A stretch of DNA of 53,837 bases from the NCBI GenBank assembly GCA_016185605.1, contig JACPNG010000009.1:1-53837 (forward strand), given 5' to 3'. The position numbers and the translations under genes are program-made. The DNA is from Candidatus Woesearchaeota archaeon (GTDB lineage Archaea; Nanobdellota; Nanobdellia; SCGC-AAA011-G17; JACPNG01). Shown piece by piece: positions 8,301 to 15,017 of the stretch. The notes under the pieces were generated by a model that saw nothing but the letters and a program-made list of their open reading frames with translations, had not been told where the DNA came from and did not search any database. Position 1 is the first letter of the stretch, and every line of letters begins with the position of its first letter.

Positions 8301-11134
8301 GCTGCTCTTGATATAGAAGCATTTTTAGGCAGTTCTATATTAACTGTTTTATTTTCTGCTTGTGTATATTCCAAAGATTTTTCAGATGTTTGATCATCAA
8401 ATACACTAGTTAAATTAGTCCCTTCTTCAAATATTGTTAATGCTACAAATTGAGAATCTGTTAGGTTATTATCTGATGTTTCTATTAAAACTTCATATGT
8501 TCCACTAGAATTCTCATCCGTCTGCCATTCTCCTGAGAGATTATCTTGAGAAGAATTCAACGGGCTTGAGAAGAAAAATGTTAATGGATTATTATCTTGA
8601 TCTGTTGCTATTGGTGTTATATTTACAAAATTGTTTTCAATAACATAAACATTTTCTATAAATTCCAATTCTGGCTGTGAATTGTCACTTCCTACTATAG
8701 ATAATACATCATCCTCTGTTGATGATAATTTTGTAATGTTTCCTCCATCCAGAGATGTAATTATAGTTTTTTGATCTGCTAATGCAGCTGCTCCGCCAAA
8801 TACTATATTTTTTGTAGCAATTTCAGCAGTTCCATCTCCGTCTATATCTCCTATTGCTGGTGTGCTGCTACTATTTCCACCCAAGTAATTGGAAAACTTT
8901 AATGCTCCATTATTATTTACAGCGTAAAATGTCCCATTATTTGACATAAACACAATGTCATTAGTTCCGTCATTATCTATATCAAAAATATCAGGAGCTG
9001 TTTTTTCCCTCATTATCATATCACTGGAAGAAGATGGAAAAGATGCTGTCTGTGATAATCCGCCAGTTAAATCAAATATTCTTAATCTTCCATAAGTAGC
9101 TGGAATTGCATTGCTTGTAATAATTGCTATTTCCAGTTCTTTATCATTATCCAAATTACCAACAACTGCGTCTGAAACTGGATATTCTGATAAAGCTATA
9201 GATGCCTCTTCTGCTCCTGTTAATGCATTTACAATGTATAATTTTCTTGTGCAAGTAACTTGAGAACAAAAAGAATCAGAATCTCTAGTTGCATAAACTA
9301 ATTCATATTCATTATCAGCGTCGACATCTGATATTATTGCACTTGAGATTATTTGTGTATGGGTATTGTTCCATATCTTTGTAAATTGATTATTGTCATA
9401 GCTGTAAACATAAATTCCAAATGTATCTGGAATTACTATTTCTAATTCGTCATCTGATGTATCTATATTAGCGACAGATATTGCTCCTAAAGGGCCCCCT
9501 GTCTGTCCGGAATTGCCTACTCCAAACTTCTTTTGTAGATTAAATGCTCTACTACTTTGCGGCTCTAAAACATAAACAAAACTCTGCCAGTTTGTTATTT
9601 CTCCTGTATCTGCTACTATAACTTCTTTTAATCCATCTAAATCAATATCTTCTACAGTAGTATGCCTTAAATCTCCAGCAAATCCTCCCTGCTCTGTTTC
9701 TGTTGGTAAAGAATAAGACCACCTAGCATCATTTGTTTCTCTTTTGTTTTTTAAGTTTCCTTTAAAAGCATATACTTTTCCTTCTCCACCTCCAGAAGGA
9801 TTAGTTGCAAAAACAACATACTTTTGTTTATCATTTCTTAAATCTGCTATTGATGGGGCTCCTGTTACTAAGTTATTTCCAATATCAATCCACCATTTTC
9901 TTGACATGCTTTTTGTTTTTTTATCATAATCAAGAACATAAAATAATGTGCTTAATTGGCTTTGGAATCCGAATCTTGAGGCTGGAAGTATGATTTCTTG
10001 TTGATTATTAGATTTTAAGTCAACATCAGCCACAGAGGGATAATGAAATCTGCTCTTGTCTATATTGACATCTATTGTAGTAGAAACTTTCTGTATATTC
10101 TTTTCGTTAAAGTCTCCTTTTAATAATGTAAATCCTGTTCTCCTCAAGTCATGATGGAACATAGGCCAGTCTGTTTTTATTGAATCCCAGAATAGTCTGT
10201 ATAATCCAGAAACTGCTTTCATTGCGTGGGGTATTGTTGCGTTTGCTTCTTGCTCTACATTATTTGAATTTAGATCGGCGCTATTATTAATGAAATCAGA
10301 ACATGAAGTGTAACCATCATCCTTCCATAAGTTTAAGTCTCCAGTACCGCTGCAATCCCAATTTGGAGTGCTTCCATTTAACAAAGTGTAAAATGTATTT
10401 CCATTTTTGTCATCGGAAGCCCAGTATTGTGTTTTTTGAGCAGTATACCAGAATAACTTAAATAATTCTTCTTGTCCAGGATCATTTAATACTGCATAAT
10501 CTGATTTGACATCATCCCAGTTAAAATTATTTATTAGATGCTCATAGTTGTATTGCTGACCTGCAAAATTTGTTCCTTGCCAATTATATGTGTTTCTTAA
10601 TGTATTGAAATTCTTGCCAGTATGATTTTCAAGAATAGAAAATATTGGATGAGGATCTAAATGTACATGTGAAGGTTGAGCAGCATCTTCCAATAGATGG
10701 GCAATCCTACCAAGCCAGTAGTATGCTTCATCTTTATCACCACTATTATATGCAGGAATTACATAATTTTTCCAGTAACCTCTAGCTCTCGTATATGAAC
10801 TAGAATAGAATAAAAAAAGCCCATTATCATATTCTCCAATCTGGGGATCATCTGGTTGCCAAAAATGCCTTAATGGATTTGAACCATAATCCTCCTCTGC
10901 ACTACCTGTAATAATAGTATCTTGAGAATCAAATTCATTATCATCATTATAGTCCTGTAAACTATCTCCTAAATACTCTTTTATTTCATTTGGAGTTAAT
11001 TTCCAGACAATTGCTGATTCATTTGTTATATGTTGATGAACTTCTTCATTTGGACCTACATCGTAGGCATTTACAATATTAGAAAATATAACTAAGACGA
11101 ATAATACACTTATTAATAATACTTGTTTATTCAT
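5348..11134 (-). CDS. Giant secreted protein: phospholipase C-like domain, FG-GAP propeller, stalk
   Basis: Secreted protein of 1928 aa. A signal peptide (MNKQVLLISVLFVLVIFSNIVNA) is followed by a zinc-dependent phospholipase C/S1-P1-like domain with HQHITNES and the zinc motif HLLEDAAQPSH (H-x3-D-x5-H, about 146-156). After DWPMFHHDLRRTGF come at least six FG-GAP-type repeats (DIDGDGTAEI, DIDNDGTNDI and similar; about 330-830), cadherin/Ig-like segments, a DNRLRE-like domain (about 1430-1600) and C-terminal repeats (NVAYINSTGALCLTGG) resembling tail-fibre stalks. A longer frame reaches 11233, but I chose 11134 because its ATG overlaps the upstream stop (ATGA) and immediately gives a signal peptide. 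It is coupled to the 96-aa membrane gene. Enzyme activity is inferred from the zinc motif only. Confidence 0.85.
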   Translation of the reverse strand: MNKQVLLISVLFVLVIFSNIVNAYDVGPNEEVHQHITNESAIVWKLTPNEIKEYLGDSLQDYNDDNEFDSQDTIITGSAEEDYGSNPLRHFWQPDDPQIGEYDNGLFLFYSSSYTRARGYWKNYVIPAYNSGDKDEAYYWLGRIAHLLEDAAQPSHVHLDPHPIFSILENHTGKNFNTLRNTYNWQGTNFAGQQYNYEHLINNFNWDDVKSDYAVLNDPGQEELFKLFWYTAQKTQYWASDDKNGNTFYTLLNGSTPNWDCSGTGDLNLWKDDGYTSCSDFINNSADLNSNNVEQEANATIPHAMKAVSGLYRLFWDSIKTDWPMFHHDLRRTGFTLLKGDFNEKNIQKVSTTIDVNIDKSRFHYPSVADVDLKSNNQQEIILPASRFGFQSQLSTLFYVLDYDKKTKSMSRKWWIDIGNNLVTGAPSIADLRNDKQKYVVFATNPSGGGEGKVYAFKGNLKNKRETNDARWSYSLPTETEQGGFAGDLRHTTVEDIDLDGLKEVIVADTGEITNWQSFVYVLEPQSSRAFNLQKKFGVGNSGQTGGPLGAISVANIDTSDDELEIVIPDTFGIYVYSYDNNQFTKIWNNTHTQIISSAIISDVDADNEYELVYATRDSDSFCSQVTCTRKLYIVNALTGAEEASIALSEYPVSDAVVGNLDNDKELEIAIITSNAIPATYGRLRIFDLTGGLSQTASFPSSSSDMIMREKTAPDIFDIDNDGTNDIVFMSNNGTFYAVNNNGALKFSNYLGGNSSSTPAIGDIDGDGTAEIATKNIVFGGAAALADQKTIITSLDGGNITKLSSTEDDVLSIVGSDNSQPELEFIENVYVIENNFVNITPIATDQDNNPLTFFFSSPLNSSQDNLSGEWQTDENSSGTYEVLIETSDNNLTDSQFVALTIFEEGTNLTSVFDDQTSEKSLEYTQAENKTVNIELPKNASISRAAVDLLGLRNTQENNSFQEPEPVIIEANELNLSQATNLSIDKDFSTYYSAGKATGAIVEIANLTTLANAKHIIVHIKLGIFGGGTGRFAVYNYNNNTYEIISSSLEPFAEDSKDFYFDIYETNPLWTDNDTALSYRVNNLNDYINDSSIRWYYRYLGDFASQRIYESEIKFEQDIIFPSSISLDMGNNGIDKSLDGELINNVVKIDSFNNSNNNETIILIDNTTTIRYISIPKDAELTKADLRIGEKQVETLTIEQRRRLAQSRLMEEKETIRGENFVSLNNYDGTRTATFYTEPINYFNGQEFMPIDKTIVNSSNLEYDYEVTKGLYQAYFKQDPTKVNTIKVEKDNEYITLQPISLSYNNILGEKQIANANPVMGIAQDNEFIYKNIFGNGIDLKYEYENTRLKESIVINEFNNLVLPTLNKNNLSLDIKFLINKNSNFTFIEPYLNDANNKIQKLSYELSNNYIIIKVPYSILENVIYPIIIDPSVEFTPSQQCRIEESPGDVICADLGNPEHQSYNSGEKDIRFFLKFDVTSIQTDEATHAILTMNCNGVTNAQSGVSDTVIYNISDSWTPSSFTWDSNQPSHIDPSLGSWFCTSGTQGPFDLNVTNNTIDDISTGFLSYKGISKTEGSSTRRTVSYDTLSHVNITYTLNSAPLLAGCSDDSTEKDSDGSDISIDLWDCHFDENDLPQDSTFSILSETNTALIDCSINNNQHVTCGAPATNSIGFSDVVVQVSDGALTDNDTIRISVKESGNVTLSINNTEVYLNNFWKYDDLDILNDVQNYLDICEEDSSGNCQVPIEITSDNNLDFQVDSIDVNYILRELDFTSELNNYMGNCATDTCNISLTFESSTEGTLNLSDLQIFYTIAQPKVFAIQDSSGNNVASFADNGNIILKGICSVNANCNEPSDSFIIKDSLDNTVSYIDSNGNLCLESGTCDDNYPNCNAPGDGSFIIRNENDVNVAYINSTGALCLTGGLIQSGTP
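9961..10093. repeat. Long direct repeat, copy 1 (inside giant gene)
   Basis: By eye these 133 bases are identical to 11483-11615 (offset 1522). They lie within a longer similar block (about 9925-10171 against 11447-11697). They encode the start of the FG-GAP domain just after the phospholipase-like domain. Such identity between diverged neighbours implies recent duplication or gene conversion. Confidence 0.85.
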
Positions 11135-11421
11135 TTTTTTGATCTTTGTATTAATAATCCAATTAATGTCCCTAAAAATATAGATATTAAAGGAATAACA
11201 ATCAAACTTGATATTAGAGAGAGCATTGCACATGACTCACCTTGAGGAATAGATAATACTCCACAAAAACTAATTAAGTATAATTCAAATAGAAAATTCC
11301 ATAATGAAGAGTCTGAACCTAAACCTAAACCAAAAGGAATATAAAACAAACCAATCAATAATCCAACTAACCCCCCTTTCTGCCAACCTTTTAATCTCTT
11401 CCAATATTCTTTTAATTTCAT
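11131..11421 (-). CDS. Small multi-pass membrane protein (cassette partner)
   Basis: Product of 96 aa with about three membrane segments (GGLVGLLIGLFYIPFGLGL, a central segment, and LIVIPLISIFLGTLIGLLI) and basic ends. The N-terminal KLKEYWKRLKGWQKGG resembles the plus-strand protein at 13803-14099 (KLKSWQKGF), so the two are paralogues. Its stop overlaps the start of the giant gene (ATGA) and its start overlaps the end of the 377-aa gene by 4 nt, giving tight translational coupling. The family is unknown to me. The recurring position before each phospholipase-like gene suggests a partner such as an exporter accessory or a protective protein; that is inference. Confidence 0.7.
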   Translation of the reverse strand: MKLKEYWKRLKGWQKGGLVGLLIGLFYIPFGLGLGSDSSLWNFLFELYLISFCGVLSIPQGESCAMLSLISSLIVIPLISIFLGTLIGLLIQRSKK

Positions 11422-12551
11422 ATTCTCAAACCCCCAATAATTTTATCATAGTTTAGAACATAGAATAAAGTGCTTAGTTGATTTTGGAATCCGAATCTTG
11501 AGGCTGGAAGTATGATTTCTTGTTGATTATTAGATTTTAAGTCAACATCAGCCACAGAGGGATAATGAAATCTGCTCTTGTCTATATTGACATCTATTGT
11601 AGTAGAAACTTTCTGGATATTATTTTGGTTAAAGTCTCCCTTCAACAATGTAAATCCTGTTCTTCTCAAGTCATGATGGAACATAGGCCAGTCTAAAGAA
11701 TTAAATATGTCTTGGACTATCATGGCTAATCCAGCTGAGTATTGAACTGCTTTTGGCATTAAATCATCTTGTAGTGTTGTTATATCCGCAGAAGAGATTT
11801 GAGGAGAACAATTTCTATCACGTAAGAAGATATTTGTTGAATCACAATCTTGATTACTACCGATATAAGAACCATCTTCATAATAAGTGTTTATTATATT
11901 CTGAACATTAGATTCATTATATGATTTTCTAGCTAATTCATTGAATTGTTTTTCTATTGCATATAATTCATTACCTTTTGGAGAATATGCTCTTATTGGA
12001 TCTTTATTACTTGCGTCTATTGCTTTTGAGTCTGCTTTAAACTCGAAATAATCTACTATGTCTTCTCCATGTGATATAAGGTGTGTATGTGCTGGAACAG
12101 CCATATCCTCTAAAAGATGTATCATATGTCCTAATTTAGTATAAGCACTACTTTTCTCCCCTTTAGAATAATCGGTTATTGCTTCCTCTAACCAGTCATA
12201 AGATTCTTCTAAAGCAGAAGGCCATTGATTATTATAAGAAGAGCCGTTTGGATGATAAAAATGTCCAAAATCAAAGTCTATGTATCCCGGTTTATTTTTT
12301 GGTTTATATCCAGTCCATTCAAGAGGGTCTATAATATCTGAACCAACTTTAACAAAAAATTTATTAGTAAAAAAAGTTAATTCATTATAACTATCTAATG
12401 TGTCATTATTTTTTACTGACTCTATAGCTTGGTCTGTAAATTCTTTATGATCTGTATCAGGAAGAGGTGATGAAAACCAAGCATAGACAGGACTTATAGA
12501 TAATATGATTATTATACAAATAATAAAAATTATATCTTTAATTTTATACAT
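11418..12551 (-). CDS. Truncated secreted phospholipase C-like protein with FG-GAP start
   Basis: Product of 377 aa with a signal peptide (IIFIICIIIILSISPVYA) and a zinc phospholipase C/S1-P1-like domain containing HMIHLLEDMAVPAHTH. This domain is clearly diverged from that of the giant protein. The last about 90 residues, from DWPMFHHDLRRTGFTLLKGD on, are almost identical to the giant protein and include the perfect 133-bp repeat. The frame then ends abruptly at YDKIIGGLRI, so only the first FG-GAP blade is present. It overlaps the membrane genes on both sides (8 nt and 4 nt). It is either a cassette donor for the full-length gene or a short secreted enzyme. Confidence 0.75.
   Translation of the reverse strand: MYKIKDIIFIICIIIILSISPVYAWFSSPLPDTDHKEFTDQAIESVKNNDTLDSYNELTFFTNKFFVKVGSDIIDPLEWTGYKPKNKPGYIDFDFGHFYHPNGSSYNNQWPSALEESYDWLEEAITDYSKGEKSSAYTKLGHMIHLLEDMAVPAHTHLISHGEDIVDYFEFKADSKAIDASNKDPIRAYSPKGNELYAIEKQFNELARKSYNESNVQNIINTYYEDGSYIGSNQDCDSTNIFLRDRNCSPQISSADITTLQDDLMPKAVQYSAGLAMIVQDIFNSLDWPMFHHDLRRTGFTLLKGDFNQNNIQKVSTTIDVNIDKSRFHYPSVADVDLKSNNQQEIILPASRFGFQNQLSTLFYVLNYDKIIGGLRI
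11483..11615. repeat. Long direct repeat, copy 2 (inside truncated paralogue)
   Basis: Second copy of the 133-base perfect repeat, encoding the FG-GAP start in the truncated 377-aa paralogue. The DNA upstream in the coding direction (the phospholipase-like part) is strongly diverged from the giant gene, so the identity boundary marks a likely recombination junction. Confidence 0.85.
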
Positions 12552-12942
12552 GCTTTTTAAATATCCTCCTAGTTATATATATTACTAAACTAATTAATAA
12601 AAATCCAAATACAAAATTTAATAATAAAATTATAATTAATCCCAAGTAATATGTTGGGTAGAATAAAAGAAAGATAAAAGGATTATTAGTTGAAATTATA
12701 AGAGAGATTATTATGTTACGAATAACATACATAATCATCAGTGGTATAAATATAAAAAAATCCATAAAAGAACCGGTAAATTCTATACTTTCTCCCATTA
12801 GAAAGAAAGTATAAGTAGGTAAAAAAGTGGTTAATCCAATTAAGTTATAAACTATCCCACCAATACTCCCACATACAATATAACTTTTCTTATTATTTGT
12901 AAAATCTTTTTTAAAATCATTCCAAACTTCTTTTATTTTCAT
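12544..12942 (-). CDS. Small multi-pass membrane protein (cassette partner)
   Basis: Product of 132 aa with three to four hydrophobic segments, including a long one, FIFLLFYPTYYLGLIIILLLNFVFGFLLISLVIYI, and a basic tail RRIFKKHV. The N-terminus KEVWNDFKKDFTNNKKSYIVCGSIGGIVYNLIG keeps the general plan of the other cassette membrane proteins (amphipathic basic start, then a Gly-rich membrane helix) without obvious identity. It starts 1 nt after the stop of the 271-aa gene and overlaps the following 377-aa gene by 8 nt. Function unknown. Confidence 0.65.
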   Translation of the reverse strand: MKIKEVWNDFKKDFTNNKKSYIVCGSIGGIVYNLIGLTTFLPTYTFFLMGESIEFTGSFMDFFIFIPLMIMYVIRNIIISLIISTNNPFIFLLFYPTYYLGLIIILLLNFVFGFLLISLVIYITRRIFKKHV

Positions 12943-13758
12943 TTATATCATTCCTCCATCTAATTTTGTATAAGTATAATTAGCATCTCTATTATCAGAA
13001 GCCCAGTATTGAGATTTCTGAGCTGTGTACCAGAATAGTTTGAATAAACCAGTAGGATAACCAACTTCTCTTATTCTTGGATTAATATCTTCCCAATCAT
13101 TTTTAGTAAAACTAGGTATTAGATTTTCAAATTTATATTCTTGATTTTGATAATCAATTCCTTTATAACTTTGAAATACATTGGGATCTCTCGTATATTC
13201 TTCTAATACTGAATCATCTGTTCCATTATCACCTTCACTTTGACCACAAGACTTACCTATTATATAGAGTTCTGAACCAGGATGACAATCCATTAATACA
13301 TGAGAAGGTTGTGAGGTATCTTCTAAAAGATGAGCTATTCTTCCAAGATACCAGTAAGCTTCATCAATATCACCTTTTGAATAAGCAGGAAGTAGATTAT
13401 TAGTCCAAAAACCTAAGGCTCTCTTATAAGAACTATCAACAAATATTAGACCATCATCATATTCACCATTATTTGGATTATCAACTTGCCAAAAATGCCA
13501 AATCCATCTGGCAGAGGAATCCTCTTCCCCACTTCCAGTAATGATATCATTACCTTGGTCAAAGTCTGAATCTAAATTTTGATTTAAAGGAGTCGTCAAA
13601 TGTTCTTTGATTTCTAATGGTATTAATTTCCAAACATCTTGTGATTCATTTGTTATATATTGATGTACATTTTCTGGTGGATCTCTATTGTAAGCTAAAC
13701 TAATATTAGTAACTAAAATCAATACTACAATTACTAGTAAAATATTTTTATATCTCAT
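12943..13758 (-). CDS. Truncated secreted phospholipase C-like protein
   Basis: Product of 271 aa with a signal peptide (ILLVIVVLILVTNISLAY). It is clearly homologous over its length to the N-terminal domain of the giant protein: VHQYITNESQDVWKL, HFWQVDNPNNGEYDDGL, the zinc motif RIAHLLEDTSQPSH and FWYTAQKSQYWASD. It ends at YTKLDGGMI, exactly where the giant protein passes from the enzymatic domain to the linker, so the whole propeller and stalk are missing. It is followed directly by a membrane gene. It may be a secreted stand-alone enzyme or a silent N-terminal cassette. Confidence 0.75.
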   Translation of the reverse strand: MRYKNILLVIVVLILVTNISLAYNRDPPENVHQYITNESQDVWKLIPLEIKEHLTTPLNQNLDSDFDQGNDIITGSGEEDSSARWIWHFWQVDNPNNGEYDDGLIFVDSSYKRALGFWTNNLLPAYSKGDIDEAYWYLGRIAHLLEDTSQPSHVLMDCHPGSELYIIGKSCGQSEGDNGTDDSVLEEYTRDPNVFQSYKGIDYQNQEYKFENLIPSFTKNDWEDINPRIREVGYPTGLFKLFWYTAQKSQYWASDNRDANYTYTKLDGGMI

Positions 13759-13802
13759 TTTTTACAAAAAACTTATATACTTTAATAATTACTAAATGGA
13801 AT

Positions 13803-14099
13803 ATGATATTCGGATGGAACAAATTAAAAAGCTGGCAGAAAGGTTTTATCATTGGTGTGATTATACATATAATATATTTTTTAATTTTTATTCCTTGGTT
13901 ATTAAATGGTGGGGGTGAAACCAGAGTAGGCTGGTTATTTATCCTTACAGAATTACTACCAGCAACTTTTATTCTCCCATTTATGGAATCTTTCCTTGGC
14001 GATTCTCCAATAGGGATCATTACAACAGGATTAGTAATTACAGTAACATATGGTCTATTGGGATCTTTAATTGGTTTCTTTATTGGAAGGTATAAATAA
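13803..14099 (+). CDS. Small membrane protein in inverted orientation
   Basis: Product of 98 aa and the only plus-strand gene of this island. It has about three membrane segments (GFIIGVIIHIIYFLIFIPWLL, TFILPFMESFLG, GIITTGLVITVTYGLLGSLIGFFIG). The N-terminal NKLKSWQKGFIIGVI matches RLKGWQKGGLVGLL of the 96-aa minus-strand protein at 11131-11421, which shows that this strand is the coding one rather than the antisense frame at 13748-14173. A TATA-like CTTATATACTTT lies about 25-30 nt before the ATG. It occupies the place where a minus-strand membrane partner would be expected, just upstream of the 271-aa gene. Confidence 0.65.
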   Translation: MIFGWNKLKSWQKGFIIGVIIHIIYFLIFIPWLLNGGGETRVGWLFILTELLPATFILPFMESFLGDSPIGIITTGLVITVTYGLLGSLIGFFIGRYK

Positions 14100-14109
14100 T
14101 ATAGGTGAA

Positions 14110-14301
14110 TCATAAACCCACCTCTTGATAAGATATACTTTGATCCTTTATTTCTTTTGGCATTAACTTCCAAACTTCTGCTGCTTCTTTAACTGTATAT
14201 TGATGTACTTCTCTATTTGGCTCCATTTTATAGCCTAAAGCTATATTTACAACTATCAAAAATAATATACAAAACATTAGTGTTAATTTACTCTTATTCA
14301 T
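14110..14301 (-). pseudogene. Remnant of phospholipase C-like gene (N-terminus only)
   Basis: Frame of 63 aa with a signal peptide (MNKSKLTLMFCILFLIVVNIALGY) and only the first about 30 residues of the mature domain: MEPNREVHQYTVKEAAEVWKLMPKEIKDQ, matching HQHITNES-AIVWKLTPNEIKE of the giant protein. The zinc motif and the rest are missing. The break lies next to the inverted membrane gene, so a rearrangement probably removed the remainder. It still overlaps the upstream membrane gene by 8 nt. Confidence 0.65.
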
Positions 14302-14578
14302 ATTTAGTCTTAATTTTATAAAATAAATATCCTATAATCATACCTAATAAACTATAAGTAATAGTATAACTTTCTAAGATAAAACCTAAGCATCCTTCAG
14401 AACATTCCCTCCCTATATAATTAAATAAATAAATTATAGGATATGAGGAATAAATAATCAATTTTGGAAAATTCTCTTCAGGAATCAATGATTCTAACCA
14501 AAATAAAGAGAATCCAACTAAAAAACCAATCCCTCCACCAATTAGGATATATTTCAATTTAATACTTTTTCTTTTCAT
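14294..14578 (-). CDS. Small membrane protein (cassette partner)
   Basis: Product of 94 aa with about three membrane segments (YILIGGGIGFLVGFSLFWL, LIIYSSYPIIYLFNYIG, YTITYSLLGMIIGYLFY) and basic ends. It shares the organisation of the other cassette membrane proteins and, like them, overlaps the start of a phospholipase-like gene (8 nt with the 63-aa remnant). It starts 1 nt after the stop of the FG-GAP fragment. Function unknown. Confidence 0.6.
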   Translation of the reverse strand: MKRKSIKLKYILIGGGIGFLVGFSLFWLESLIPEENFPKLIIYSSYPIIYLFNYIGRECSEGCLGFILESYTITYSLLGMIIGYLFYKIKTKYE

Positions 14579-14579
14579 C

Positions 14580-15017
14580 TCAAAAACCTCCGATTAAATT
14601 TTTTATTAATTTTCCAAAGATCTTACCCCCATACCAAGAGCTAAATATAATTTCTTTTTGTTTATCATTGTCAATATCATCTATTACCGGAGTGTCTGTT
14701 ACCAAGCCAGATTCTTCAAAACTCCATTTTTCCATTCCATTGTCAATAGCATAAACCCTTCCGTCTGTTGCAAAGGCATTATATGTTCCTACAACAATTT
14801 CTCCTTCTCCGTCATTGTCTATGTCTCCTATGCTTGGAGAATCCCAGAAGTCTTTTATTATATTGCCGGGAAATGTCAGATTGTATTTAGACGTAGTTGA
14901 GTCAAAGTCTCCTTTTAGGATTGTGTAGCCTGTTCTTCTCAAGTCATGATGAAACATTGGCCAGTCTGTTTTTATTGAATCCCAGAATAATCTGTACAAT
15001 CCAGAAACTGATTTCAT
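14580..15017 (-). pseudogene. FG-GAP propeller fragment without signal peptide
   Basis: Frame of 145 aa beginning MKSVSGLYRLFWDSIKTDWPMFHHDLRRTG, which corresponds to an internal segment of the giant protein (MKAVSGLYRLFWDS...). The first 114 bases of its coding strand (14904-15017) differ from 10109-10222 at only about 12 positions. Two FG-GAP-like repeats follow (DIDNDGEGEIVVG, DIDNDKQKEIIFSS). It lacks a signal peptide and an enzymatic domain, so it is probably a broken piece left by recombination. Its ATG overlaps the protease stop (ATGA), so it may still be translated. Confidence 0.65.

Noticed and set aside
11135-11233. Longer start of the giant gene
   Set aside because: The extra 33 residues have no signal character, and ATG 11134 overlaps the upstream stop and starts a signal peptide.
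13748-14173. Minus-strand frame of 141 aa opposite the 98-aa membrane gene
   Set aside because: Pro/Asn-rich antisense translation; the plus-strand protein has a paralogue at 11131-11421.
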